This document shows positions 45,281-54,147 of a stretch of 64,000 nt of DNA, piece after piece; within the stretch, counting starts at the first letter, position 1; the number at the start of each line of letters is the position of its first letter. The translations under genes and the position numbers were made by a program. Source of the DNA: Tropicimonas sp. IMCC34011 (GTDB taxonomy: Bacteria; Pseudomonadota; Alphaproteobacteria; Rhodobacterales; Rhodobacteraceae); the NCBI RefSeq assembly GCF_003390865.1, contig NZ_QMEJ01000002.1, positions 1 through 64,000 on the forward strand. Reading direction: 5' to 3'. The notes under the pieces are model-generated. The model saw only the letters and a list, made by a program, of their open reading frames with translations, was not told where the DNA came from and searched no databases.

Positions 45281-46309
45281 CTACTCCAGACCGAGCAGCG
45301 CCCGAAGTCCCGATGCACCCTCTTGCGGCATCAGGTCGTTCAGGGCGCTGTAATCCCGGCCGTGGCAGGCGCTAAGGATTCGAATGCCGGCTTCGTGCAG
45401 CGGCACGGGGACGCCTGCCATCTCTGCAAGCATGACCAGCGGCACAAGGCCGAAAGGCACGTCTTCGGTGATGTAGCGGGTCTCGGGATCGACCGGCCCA
45501 AGAGGATCGGTTCCGGCCGCGACACGCGCGCGGAATACCGCGTCCAGCCCGCCCTCTGCGCCATCTGCCTGCGGCCGCGCCCTGCGGCCAAAACCGCGAG
45601 CGATCGCCAGCCGCTCTGCATCCAGCCCTTCGAGGAAGCGGGCAACGGAAGGCGTCATCAGCGAGTTCTGATGCCACTGCTCCCCGGTCTCGATCCGGGT
45701 CAGGTTGCACAGGGCCATGGCCAGGTGGGTCTGCGGGTTGAGGTTGCCGAGGGCGTTGTCCAAAAGGTCGCCGCCATGTTGGAACCGCGGACCAAAGAGC
45801 GCCTCGCAAAGCGTCAGGGCGCCGGCGATGTCGCCCCCCGGCAGGGTGCAGACGTCTACCCGCTTGCGCAGCGCCCCCACTCGGATCGCCGGGGGTTCGG
45901 GACTCTTGCAGGTCATCGCGGTGGTATTCCAGCAGATCACCGGCAGGGACAGGCCCCGCGCGTGCAACGCTTGCCCGAGGTGCAGCGCCGCAAAGGACAG
46001 GTGAGCGCTGATGATGATGCTCTGCCCATCGCGCAGATGCGGCAACAGCGCGTCCAGCACGGCGCGGTGGCCAGTGGCCGGCAAGGCCAGGATGATGACC
46101 TCTGCCTGGGCCAGCTCTGCGACATCCGCCACCAGTTCGGGTATGAAACGCCCCTCGACCGCGCCTGAGACGGCAAGTTCAGTCACCGCCCGCAATTCTG
46201 CACCGGCGACGCCGCGCGGCGACCAGATCCGGGGGCTGTGACCCGCGTTGGAGAGATAAGCGAAGTAGGCGCGCGCGATATTGCCCGCGCCAACGATACC
46301 GACGTTCAT
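45281..46309 (-). CDS. NAD/NADP octopine/nopaline dehydrogenase family protein
   Basis: A 342-residue enzyme with an N-terminal Rossmann fold (VGIVGAGNIARAYF) and a C-terminal Octopine_DH domain. The family pattern is clear at GNLNPQTHLAMALCNLTRIE, the TPSVARFLEGLDAERLAIA helix and ITEDVPFGLVPL. Such enzymes join or split an amino acid and a 2-oxo acid with NAD(P). It is the last gene of the opine operon, 61 bases after the ATPase gene. Here the catabolic direction, releasing an amino acid from an opine, is plausible as a second route beside the oxidase. Confidence 0.85.
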   Translation of the reverse strand: MNVGIVGAGNIARAYFAYLSNAGHSPRIWSPRGVAGAELRAVTELAVSGAVEGRFIPELVADVAELAQAEVIILALPATGHRAVLDALLPHLRDGQSIIISAHLSFAALHLGQALHARGLSLPVICWNTTAMTCKSPEPPAIRVGALRKRVDVCTLPGGDIAGALTLCEALFGPRFQHGGDLLDNALGNLNPQTHLAMALCNLTRIETGEQWHQNSLMTPSVARFLEGLDAERLAIARGFGRRARPQADGAEGGLDAVFRARVAAGTDPLGPVDPETRYITEDVPFGLVPLVMLAEMAGVPVPLHEAGIRILSACHGRDYSALNDLMPQEGASGLRALLGLE

Positions 46310-46370
46310 GGAGATTCCTACAGGTGGGTGCGCCACTCCGAGGGAACGGCGCACGCAAGTTTGCTAATAA

Positions 46371-47330
46371 TCAGAAGAGGTGACAGGCGACCTGCCGTCC
46401 CGGCGCGATCTCTTTCGCGGCGGGCATGCTTTCGCGGCACTCCGCAAATGCGCGCGGGCAGCGGGTGTGAAACGGGCAGCCCGATGGCGGGTTGGCCGGC
46501 GACGGGATCTCGCCCGCGATGCGCGGCGGGTCCACCCGGTTCGCCGGGTCCGGGATGGGAGAGCTTTGCCGCAACAGCACCGTGTAGGGGTGCGCGGGAT
46601 CATCCATGATCTCCTGCGTCGGACCGCTTTCCACCACATGGCCCAGGTACATCACGCAGGTCGTGTCGCAGAAGTGCCGGATCACACCAAGGTCATGCGA
46701 TACGAAAAGGAAGGATAGCGTCCGCTTATCGCGCAGGTCGTCCAGCAGCCGCAGGATCTGCGCCTGAACCGAGACGTCCAGAGCCGAGACCGGTTCATCC
46801 GCCACGACGAGGTCCGGCTCTAGCACAAGCGCACGCGCGATGCCGATCCGCTGGCGCTGCCCGCCCGAAAACTCGTGCGGAAAGCGGTCCATCGCATCTT
46901 GCGGCAGCCCGACTTCTGACAGGATCGCCTCGGCCCGGTCGCGGCGCTCGGCGGGATCCCCGATGCCATGCACCTTCAGCGGCTCTTCGAGCGTCTTGCG
47001 GATGCTCCGGCGGCTGTTCAGCGACGCATAGGGGTCTTGGAAGATGAACTGCATGCGTTGGCGAAGGCGGCGCATCTGGGCCGGCGAGGCAGATGCCACG
47101 TCGATGCCGTCGAAGGTGACGCGGCCAGCGGTAGGCTCCTCCAGCCGCAGGATGGCGCGGGACGCCGTGGACTTGCCGCAGCCGGATTCCCCCACCAGCC
47201 CCACGCAGGATCCAAGCGCGACAGAAAGGCTGACGTTTTCAACCGCGCGCACCGTACGGGCCTTGCCGCCCAGAAACCCTCCCCCGATGGTGAAGTGCTT
47301 TTTCAGACTCTCGACTTTCAGCCCGGTCAT
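46371..47330 (-). CDS. opine/peptide ABC transporter ATP-binding protein (DppF class)
   Basis: A 319-residue ATPase with Walker A GLVGESGCGKST, Q-loop FIFQDPYASLN, signature FSGGQRQRIGIARA, Walker B LVVADEPVSALD, and the C-terminal oligopeptide extension with its Cys motif GCPFHTRCPRAFAECRE. It works with the next ATPase. The start overlaps that gene by four bases. Confidence 0.94.
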   Translation of the reverse strand: MTGLKVESLKKHFTIGGGFLGGKARTVRAVENVSLSVALGSCVGLVGESGCGKSTASRAILRLEEPTAGRVTFDGIDVASASPAQMRRLRQRMQFIFQDPYASLNSRRSIRKTLEEPLKVHGIGDPAERRDRAEAILSEVGLPQDAMDRFPHEFSGGQRQRIGIARALVLEPDLVVADEPVSALDVSVQAQILRLLDDLRDKRTLSFLFVSHDLGVIRHFCDTTCVMYLGHVVESGPTQEIMDDPAHPYTVLLRQSSPIPDPANRVDPPRIAGEIPSPANPPSGCPFHTRCPRAFAECRESMPAAKEIAPGRQVACHLF

Positions 47331-48319
47331 GCTGCTTCCTCCGCCTTTGCGCGCAGGATGCAGCGCGCCTGGTGATCGGAGCCGCCTGCCCCGCTGATTG
47401 GCCCGAGAACCGGGTGATGGCCGCACTCCGGCCGGGCGTAGCCGCAGCGCGGCGCGAAGTAGCAGCCCGCAGGCCTCCCTGTGATGGAGGGAACGGAACC
47501 GGGGATCGGCTCCAGCGTATCTGCCCGCCGGTCCACACGTGGCATCGCCCGCAGGAGCGCCTCCGTGTAGGGATGGGCCGGGTTCGCAAAGAGGCGCGTA
47601 CAGTCCGCCGTCTCGACGATTTCGCCTGCGTACATCACCGCGACGCGGTCCGCGATCTGGGCCACGACACCGAGGTTGTGGGTGATGAAGATCACTCCCA
47701 TGCCGCGTTCGCGCTTCAGGTCGTCCAGCAGGGTCAGCACCTGGTGCTGCACCGTCACGTCCAGCGCGGTGGTGGGTTCATCGGCCAGCAAAACCTTCGG
47801 GCGACAGGCCAGCGCGATGGCGATCATCGCCCGCTGCCGCATCCCACCCGAGAACTGGTGCGGGTACTCGGTGACCCGTCGGGCCGGGTCCGGCACGCGC
47901 ACTTCGTCCAGCAGATCACGCGCCTCATTCAGAGCCGCGCCATGGCTCATGCCACGGTGGATCATCAAGACCTCGGCAATCTGGTCGCCAACAGTCATCG
48001 TGGGGTTCAGCGATGTCATCGGTTCCTGAAAGATCATCGCGATATCGTTGCCGCGGACCTTGGCCATCTGCCGTTCGGACAGCTTTGCCAGGTCGCGTCC
48101 CTCGAAAAGGATTTCGCCGCGACCGATCCGGGCGCCTGCCTGCGGCAGCAGCCGCAACGTCGACAGCGCCGTGACGCTCTTGCCGGAGCCGCTTTCGCCC
48201 ACCACGGCCAGGGTCTCGTTGGCGGCAAGCGACAGGTCCACGTCCTGGATGGCGGCATGCCAGCGGCCATTCACCCGGAATTCCGTGGTCAAGCCGCGAA
48301 TGTCGAGCAGAGCAGTCAT
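47327..48319 (-). CDS. opine/peptide ABC transporter ATP-binding protein (DppD class)
   Basis: A 330-residue ATPase with Walker A AVVGESGSGKSVT, Q-loop MIFQEPMTSLNP, signature FSGGMRQRAMIAIAL, Walker B VLLADEPTTALD and a C-terminal extension GCYFAPRCGYARPECG. Overlaps the DppC gene by four bases. Confidence 0.94.
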   Translation of the reverse strand: MTALLDIRGLTTEFRVNGRWHAAIQDVDLSLAANETLAVVGESGSGKSVTALSTLRLLPQAGARIGRGEILFEGRDLAKLSERQMAKVRGNDIAMIFQEPMTSLNPTMTVGDQIAEVLMIHRGMSHGAALNEARDLLDEVRVPDPARRVTEYPHQFSGGMRQRAMIAIALACRPKVLLADEPTTALDVTVQHQVLTLLDDLKRERGMGVIFITHNLGVVAQIADRVAVMYAGEIVETADCTRLFANPAHPYTEALLRAMPRVDRRADTLEPIPGSVPSITGRPAGCYFAPRCGYARPECGHHPVLGPISGAGGSDHQARCILRAKAEEAA

Positions 48320-49188
48320 GACTCACCTTTCAGTTTCGGGTCGATGGCGTCGCGCAGGGCGTCGCCCAGAATGTTCAGCGCCAGCACGGTCAGCAGGATC
48401 GCCAGCGACGGGAAGACCACCAGCCACCAGGACGACAGGATGTTCTCGAAGCCTTCACGGATCATCCCGCCCCAGGTCGGGGTCGGCGGCTGCACGCCCA
48501 GACCGATGAAGGACAACGAGGCTTCCGTGCGGATCGCGCTTGCCATCCAGAGTGACGCGACAACGACGATGTCCGACAGGATATTGGGCAGGATATGCAC
48601 GCCCATGATCCGCAGGGGAGAGAACCCGAGCGCACGGCCCGCTTCCACGTATTCCTTCCGCTTGGCCGAGATCGTCGGCGCCCGGGCGATGCGTACGAAC
48701 GGGGCGGTTTCGGTGATTGCGATGGCGATGATCAGGTTCTCCAGACTCGCCCCCAGCATCGCCGCAACCATCAGGCCGAGCAGCAGAGTCGGGAAGGACA
48801 GCATCACATCGACAAGGCCCATAATGAGCTGGTCCACCATGCCGCCGACATAGCCTGCGAAGATCCCGATTGCGGACCCGACGGTCATCGCGATCAGCAC
48901 CGACAGGAAGCCCACCAGAAGCGAAACACGGGTGCCGTACAGAAGGCGCGATAGCACGTCGCGTCCGTAGCTGTCGGTGCCCAGCCAGAATTCCGGCGAA
49001 GGACCTTCCAACCGATTCAGAATGTTCTGTTGCAGCGGATCATGGGGCGCGAGAAGCGGCGCGAAGATCGCCGAGAGGAGGATCAGCGCCAGCAGCCCGA
49101 TACCCACCCAGGACAGGCGATTGCGGTTCAGGGTCTGCAGCAAGACATTGGGTTTGCGGGCGGGGATGGTTTCAGTCACGGCGGTCAT
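48316..49188 (-). CDS. opine/peptide ABC transporter permease (DppC class)
   Basis: A 290-residue membrane protein. NRLSWVGIGLLALILLSAIF is the N-terminal helix, then comes the FWLGTDSYGRDVLSRLLYGT periplasmic signature and the EAA-like loop AGRALGFSPLRIMGVHILPN. It shares one base with the DppB gene (stop/start TGATG). Confidence 0.94.
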   Translation of the reverse strand: MTAVTETIPARKPNVLLQTLNRNRLSWVGIGLLALILLSAIFAPLLAPHDPLQQNILNRLEGPSPEFWLGTDSYGRDVLSRLLYGTRVSLLVGFLSVLIAMTVGSAIGIFAGYVGGMVDQLIMGLVDVMLSFPTLLLGLMVAAMLGASLENLIIAIAITETAPFVRIARAPTISAKRKEYVEAGRALGFSPLRIMGVHILPNILSDIVVVASLWMASAIRTEASLSFIGLGVQPPTPTWGGMIREGFENILSSWWLVVFPSLAILLTVLALNILGDALRDAIDPKLKGES

Positions 49189-50126
49189 CAGGAATAGCTC
49201 ACTCTGGGATCGACGACCGCGTAGATCAGGTCGGTCAGGATGTTCACGAGGATCACGAAGCTGGCGAAGATCACCATCAGCCCCTGCAGCAGCGTGTAGT
49301 CACGTGCCTGCAATGCGCCGAGGATCAGCTTCCCCAAACCCGGACGGGTGAAGACCAACTCCACCAGCACCGAGTTGCCGATCAGCGTCCCGAAGTAGAG
49401 GCCAACAACAGTGACCACGGGGATCAGCGCGTTGCGCAGCCCGTGCCGCATGATCAGGCGACGCGGCGGCACGCCCTTGGCGCGGGCGGTGCGTATGTAA
49501 TCCTCCCCGAGCACGTTCAGCATCGACGAGCGCGTCACGCGGGTGATGTAGGCCGTCATGATCAGGCCAAGGTTCAGCGCTGGCAGAGCCAGGTTGCGGA
49601 GATGATCCACGATGTTGTCGGAGGCGATCGACATGACCGGGAACCAGCGCAGGTAGACCGCGAAGGCCAGCAGCATCAGGATCCCGGACACGAACCCCGG
49701 AAAGGACAGGCCGGTCAGCGACAGGATCCGCGACACGTAGTCCGGCCAGGCATTGCGGTACAGCGCCGCCACCATGCCGAGCGGCAGACCGAAGATGGCA
49801 CCGATGATGATCGACGCTGCTGTCAGCTCCAGCGTGTAGGGCAGGACGCGGGCGACCTCTTCCAGCACCGGGCGCCCGCTGCTCATCGAGACGCCGAAAT
49901 TGCCGCCCAGCATATCCCGCAGGAAGGCCAGGTACTGCACGCCGATCGGCTGATCGAGCCCCAGCCTGGCGCGCAGGGCCGACAGCGACGCCTCGCTTGC
50001 CTGGTCGCCCAGCATGGCCATGGCAGCATCGCCCGGCACCAACCGGACCAGCACGAAGACCATGGTCAACATGGCCAGAAGTGTCGGGATCGCGGCCAGC
50101 AATCTCCTAATGATGTATCTTGTCAT
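49188..50126 (-). CDS. opine/peptide ABC transporter permease (DppB class)
   Basis: A 312-residue membrane protein beginning MTRYIIRRLLAAIPTLLAML, with the LVPGDAAMAMLG motif and the loop ARAKGVPPRRLIMRHGLRNA. With DppC it forms the inner-membrane channel. It overlaps the upstream flavoprotein gene by four bases, so transport and oxidation genes are one translational chain. Confidence 0.94.
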   Translation of the reverse strand: MTRYIIRRLLAAIPTLLAMLTMVFVLVRLVPGDAAMAMLGDQASEASLSALRARLGLDQPIGVQYLAFLRDMLGGNFGVSMSSGRPVLEEVARVLPYTLELTAASIIIGAIFGLPLGMVAALYRNAWPDYVSRILSLTGLSFPGFVSGILMLLAFAVYLRWFPVMSIASDNIVDHLRNLALPALNLGLIMTAYITRVTRSSMLNVLGEDYIRTARAKGVPPRRLIMRHGLRNALIPVVTVVGLYFGTLIGNSVLVELVFTRPGLGKLILGALQARDYTLLQGLMVIFASFVILVNILTDLIYAVVDPRVSYS

Positions 50127-51250
50127 GCGGCTTTCCTGTTGGTCGCCAGTCGGCCCGGGTCAAAGGCCGACAGGTCGGTTCTTGTACGCCCGGTCTCTGC
50201 CAGGTCTGCGATCACCCGTCCGACGGACGGGACCAATTGGAACCCGTGCCCGGAAAATCCGAAGGCATGGATCAGGCCCGGGGCCCGAGCGGACGGTCCA
50301 ATGACGGGCAAGAGGTCGGCGGTGGCCGCTTCCATGCCCGCCCAGGCACGGACAAGGCGCAGATCCGCCACCCACGGGAAAAGGGCCAGGGTCGTGGACA
50401 TGGCCCCCGAGAGCGCGCCGAAGTCCACAGAGGCCGAGTCGCCATCCGGGCGCAGTCGCCCCTGGACCCCGCCGCCGATCAGAAACGTGCCGTCCGCAGT
50501 CTGCTTGAACGACAGCTTGCGGTTCTGTGCCGAGACGACGGGCCCAAGGCAGGGTTCGCAGCGCTCGGTCACGATCATCATCGAATTCTTGATGCCGACG
50601 TTCAGCAGATCACCGGCCAGCCTGGCGATCTGGCGGCCCCAGGCCCCGGCGGCATTGACGATCGTAGGGGCCACATGAGAGGTGCCGCCCGCCACGACCG
50701 TCCAGTGCGTTTCCTCCCGGCCCAGCCAGGTGACGGGGCGGTTTTCAAGGATCTCCACGTCAGCCTCGAGGCAGGCCGCGCGAAAGGCCCGGATGGTGCG
50801 ATGCGGATCGGCAGAGCCGTCGAGCGCGACATAGGCCGCCCCAAGCGCGCCGGGCTGCATGACCGGTACCAGTTCCGCCAGGCGGTCCGGATCGATCCAG
50901 CTTTCGTGGTGCATCCCCGCGGCCTTCAGCCGCGCGATACGGGCCTTGATCCGGGCCTTGGCCTCCGCATCCATGGCCACCTGCACTTGTCCCACCGCGT
51001 GGAAGCCGCAGTCGTCTCCCACGAGCGCGGTCATGTCCTCCCACTGGGCCTGGGCCTCCAGGCTCAGCGGCAGCTCCTCTACCGCGCGAGCGAGGCTGCG
51101 CACACCGGCAGCCGTCGCCCCCGAGGCATGCCGGCCGGTGAAGGCACCCTCCAGCAGAACCACCCGCAGCCCGCGCCGCGCCGATTGCAGAGCCGCCGAG
51201 AGCCCGTGCAGCCCGCCACCGATCACGATAAGGTCGGCGCCTGCCCTCAT
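50123..51250 (-). CDS. FAD-dependent oxidoreductase, opine-oxidase beta / DAO type (first copy by position)
   Basis: A 375-residue DAO-fold flavoprotein. It opens GADLIVIGGGLHGLSAALQS, a Rossmann dinucleotide motif, and continues with GRHASGATAAGVRSLARAVE, the FAD-contact segment used by sarcosine/glycine oxidase and opine oxidase beta subunits. The C-terminus has the usual IGPSARAPGLIHAFGFSGHG FAD-binding closure. It likely oxidises the secondary amine of an opine. A second, distinct DAO protein is encoded at the head of the same operon. Confidence 0.85.
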   Translation of the reverse strand: MRAGADLIVIGGGLHGLSAALQSARRGLRVVLLEGAFTGRHASGATAAGVRSLARAVEELPLSLEAQAQWEDMTALVGDDCGFHAVGQVQVAMDAEAKARIKARIARLKAAGMHHESWIDPDRLAELVPVMQPGALGAAYVALDGSADPHRTIRAFRAACLEADVEILENRPVTWLGREETHWTVVAGGTSHVAPTIVNAAGAWGRQIARLAGDLLNVGIKNSMMIVTERCEPCLGPVVSAQNRKLSFKQTADGTFLIGGGVQGRLRPDGDSASVDFGALSGAMSTTLALFPWVADLRLVRAWAGMEAATADLLPVIGPSARAPGLIHAFGFSGHGFQLVPSVGRVIADLAETGRTRTDLSAFDPGRLATNRKAA

Positions 51251-52656
51251 GCCTTTGCCTTCCCAAGGGAAGCAAGTTCACCCACGCTGACCGGCTTCAA
51301 GGGTGGGCGGATGTTGTGAAAGCCTACTTCGGCTCGCGGCATGTCATGTGCCTCGGCGATCAGCCTTGCAACGGTATAGCCACACTGGCGGCCCTGGCAG
51401 GGCCCCATGCCGGCACGGGTTTCGGATTTTACCCGGTTGGGATCTGCCGAGCCCCGGCCGGCTGCCGCGCGGATCTGGCCCGCGGTCAGCTCCTCGCAGC
51501 GGCAGACGATGACGTCGTCACTGATCTTGCCCTCGGGCGCGGGATAGAGGGTATCTAGCAGCGGCCGCGTGGCACGTGCTTTCGACAGCGCGCGATCACC
51601 TGCCGCCCGGGCCTGCTTTGCCTTTGCTTCGGACAGAACGTCCAGCGACCGGGCAATGCCGACGGCCGCCAACGTGCCCTTGGCGAGCGCTGCCCTGGCC
51701 CCGTCGATCCCCGCCGCATCACCCGCAACGAACAGCCCGCGGCGCGTGGTTTCGCCCCAGGCGTCCAGCACGGGCCGCAGCGATTGCTGCGCGTCGGACC
51801 AGGTGTGCTCGCACTGCAGAGAAAGTGTGGGGTGAACCGAAGGCACAAGCCCTTCATGGATCAGCAGCACGCCTGCGGGGGCCGTTTTCTCGCCCTCGGG
51901 GGTCTCCCAGCGGATGCGCTCGAGGCGGTCTTTGCCCTCGGCGCGAAGCTGCCTCACCCCGGTTTCGCGGCGCAGGCCCGCCGCCCGCAGTCCGGCCTGC
52001 CAGGCCAGCCCCTTGGCCAGGCTTTTCCAGTCGCGCAGGGCACCGCTCAGATGCGGCAGTCCCCGGCGCACCGTGTCTCGCGGGGCGGTATCCAGGAAGC
52101 CCGCGATCTGGCCACCCAGCTTGCGGAGTTGGTGCGCATAAAGCAGCGGCAACGGGCCCGCGCCGCAGATCCAGACCGGCCCTTCGGGCAGCAGGCCGCC
52201 GGATTTCAGCATGATCTGGGCTGCGCCAACGGTCATCACACCCGGGTGCGTCCAGCCCGGGAAGGGCACCGGGCGCTCTTGTGCGCCGATTGCGAGAAGG
52301 ACGCGCCGCGCCTCGACGACCTCGGCCTGACCTTCCCGGATCACGAAGACCTGCCAGCATTGCTCAGTGGCGTCCGGGCCGGTCTCCTCGATCTGCCAGA
52401 CCCGCGACAGGGGACGGTAGTCGGCCCCGCAGGCGCGGAACGATCGGGCGACGCCGGCCCCTTGTCGATATTCAGCACCTAGCCTCTGCGCCAGCTCCGA
52501 TCCGGGCTGGCAGTTGCGCTCGACCCCGCGCCAGATCTGACCGCCCGGTGCGGGCTGTTCATCAAGCACGATCACGGACAGCTCGCGTGCGCGCAGATCA
52601 CAGGCGGCCTGCATCCCGGCAGGCCCGGCACCAATGATGGCAGTATCGAAGATCAT
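51247..52656 (-). CDS. opine oxidase subunit A-like FAD/NAD(P) protein with Cys cluster
   Basis: A 469-residue subunit with an FAD motif DTAIIGAGPAGMQAACDL, a second dinucleotide site WICGAGPLPLLYAHQLR and SLDV-preceding GLFVAGDAAGIDGARAA. The C-terminal third holds a BFD-like Cys cluster, VIVCRCEELTAGQIRAA then GMGPCQGRQCGYT. This is the layout of octopine/nopaline oxidase OoxA/NoxA and HcnB. It carries electrons from the beta subunit. It overlaps both neighbours by four bases. Confidence 0.87.
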   Translation of the reverse strand: MIFDTAIIGAGPAGMQAACDLRARELSVIVLDEQPAPGGQIWRGVERNCQPGSELAQRLGAEYRQGAGVARSFRACGADYRPLSRVWQIEETGPDATEQCWQVFVIREGQAEVVEARRVLLAIGAQERPVPFPGWTHPGVMTVGAAQIMLKSGGLLPEGPVWICGAGPLPLLYAHQLRKLGGQIAGFLDTAPRDTVRRGLPHLSGALRDWKSLAKGLAWQAGLRAAGLRRETGVRQLRAEGKDRLERIRWETPEGEKTAPAGVLLIHEGLVPSVHPTLSLQCEHTWSDAQQSLRPVLDAWGETTRRGLFVAGDAAGIDGARAALAKGTLAAVGIARSLDVLSEAKAKQARAAGDRALSKARATRPLLDTLYPAPEGKISDDVIVCRCEELTAGQIRAAAGRGSADPNRVKSETRAGMGPCQGRQCGYTVARLIAEAHDMPRAEVGFHNIRPPLKPVSVGELASLGKAKA

Positions 52657-52952
52657 CGCGCCACCACCTTCCGCGCGCTCATCTGGCGCGCGATGGTCAT
52701 GCCGTCGCGCACCGGCTCGAGGCAGCTTTGCGTTGATCCCTTGCCGTCGATCTCGGCCAGGCAGTCGAAGCAGCAGCCCATCATGCAGAAGGGCGCGCGC
52801 GGGCTCTCGCTGATCGAGGTGGTACGCGCGGTCCCGAGATGGCGCAGCAGGACACTTGCCGCAGTCTCTCCGACATATGCCTCGACCGGCTGCCCCTCGA
52901 CGAACACGGTCACGGTTGGCCCTTCGGAGCTGTCAGGCAAGGGTCGGAACAT
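52653..52952 (-). CDS. (2Fe-2S)-binding protein, opine oxidase subunit C / HcnA-like
   Basis: A 99-residue ferredoxin-fold protein. The cluster ligands are Cys56, Cys61, Cys64 and Cys77 (APFCMMGCCFDCLAEIDG, then TQSCLEPVRDGM), an arrangement shared with the small subunit of multi-subunit opine, proline and sarcosine-type dehydrogenases. It lies between subunit A and a DAO protein and overlaps both genes, as expected for a stoichiometric complex. Confidence 0.87.
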   Translation of the reverse strand: MFRPLPDSSEGPTVTVFVEGQPVEAYVGETAASVLLRHLGTARTTSISESPRAPFCMMGCCFDCLAEIDGKGSTQSCLEPVRDGMTIARQMSARKVVAR

Positions 52953-54051
52953 GGAAACGGTCCTTTGAGAAGTGGCGGGTATCGCCGGTCAGCGCGCCGG
53001 CAAGGATCTGTTCGGCCAGCCGTTCGGCATGGATCGCGGCAAGGGTGACGCCGGAATGGCAACTGACGGTCCACAGGCCGGGATAGGCCTCGGGCTGGGT
53101 GTAGAGCGGCCCTCCATCGGGCGAGAGGACCCGCAGCCCCGACCACTGCCGCACGATGCGCGCCCCACTCAGCGCAGGCAGGATGCGCAGGGCACGTTCG
53201 GCCACCATCGTGCCGGAGGCCTGGGTGGTGCCGGTGTCCAGGCCGACATCCTCGTGTGTGGTCCCGATCATAACGGTGCCATCCGCCGTCTGGCGTAACC
53301 CGCTGCAGGGCATGGGAAGCATCGGCGCCATCCGTTCGGTGACCAGCAACTGCCCACGTTGCGGGCGCAGCGGGAGGTCGACCCCCAAGGGCGCAACGAT
53401 GCCAGGGGTGGCCAGCCCCGCAGCCACGATCACGTTCGGCGCCCGCAGCGTCTCTCCATCGGGACCAGTCAGCTCGTATCCGTCGTCGGTGGTTCTCAGG
53501 GTCTGGACTGGCCAGTCCCAAAGAATCTCTCCGCCCAGCTCCAGAAACCCTTGTTGCAATGCCGCCAGCAGTTTGAGGGGGTTCACGTGACCGTCGCTGG
53601 CTCCATAGCTGGCGCCCGCAACCTCGGGCCCCAGCGGCGCATCGGGCAGCCGGGCCTGCAACGCGTCCCGGTCCAGCATCTCGACACCCTCCGGCAGGGC
53701 ACCGCCGCCGATTTCCTCGAGCACGGCACGACGGTCTATCAGCGCCTGCTCGGAGAGGCTGAAGACCAGCCCGCCCGGCTTCTGATAATCCAGGCCGATG
53801 CCGCTGCATTGCTCCAGCGCGTCGCGGAACCGCGGCCAAAGCGCCGCGCTTTCAGCCGTCCAGCGCGCATAGGCGGGCAGGTTCCCGCCCTTGCCCTGCA
53901 CCCAGACCAGCCCGAAATTCGCCCGCGCCGCACGAAAGTCGCTCGCGCCTCCATCCACCACGCAGACCGACTGCCCGCGCTTTTGCAGCCCGTAGGCAAG
54001 AGAGACACCCACGGTGCCTGCTCCGATCACGATGTGGTCTGGCTGTGCCAC
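52933..54051 (-). CDS. FAD-dependent oxidoreductase, opine-oxidase beta / DAO type (second copy)
   Basis: A 372-residue DAO flavoprotein, MAQPDHIVIGAGTVGVSLAY, with FRAARANFGLVWVQGKGGNL in the region that binds FAD and substrate, and VSCHSGVTLAAIHAERLAEQ near the C-terminus. The ANFGLVWVQGKG stretch is the type found in opine oxidase beta (OoxB/NoxB) and the D-nopaline dehydrogenase group. First gene of the long operon. It overlaps the 2Fe-2S gene by 20 bases. It differs clearly from the other DAO copy at 50123-51250, so the two are not a recent duplication. Confidence 0.85.
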   Translation of the reverse strand: MAQPDHIVIGAGTVGVSLAYGLQKRGQSVCVVDGGASDFRAARANFGLVWVQGKGGNLPAYARWTAESAALWPRFRDALEQCSGIGLDYQKPGGLVFSLSEQALIDRRAVLEEIGGGALPEGVEMLDRDALQARLPDAPLGPEVAGASYGASDGHVNPLKLLAALQQGFLELGGEILWDWPVQTLRTTDDGYELTGPDGETLRAPNVIVAAGLATPGIVAPLGVDLPLRPQRGQLLVTERMAPMLPMPCSGLRQTADGTVMIGTTHEDVGLDTGTTQASGTMVAERALRILPALSGARIVRQWSGLRVLSPDGGPLYTQPEAYPGLWTVSCHSGVTLAAIHAERLAEQILAGALTGDTRHFSKDRFHVPTLA

Positions 54052-54102
54052 GCTGGGCTCCCTCGCTTGTTATTGATCTTTACTCAAATCAGAGGGTAGA
54101 AA

Positions 54103-54145
54103 GTCAAAATCGAAAAGTTGGCCTTAATATTCTTTTAGGTTATAC
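54103..54145 (-). promoter_or_regulatory. opine-island 43-bp element, copy A
   Basis: Read on the minus strand: GTATAACC-N5-GAAT-N14-TTCG-N2-TTTGA. It lies 51 bases before the first operon gene (start 54051) and directly abuts the LysR start codon (54148), so a bound regulator could both activate the operon and block its own gene. Its 14-base proximal end TTTTCGATTTTGAC is identical to that of copy B. Confidence 0.75.
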
Positions 54146-54147
54146 CT

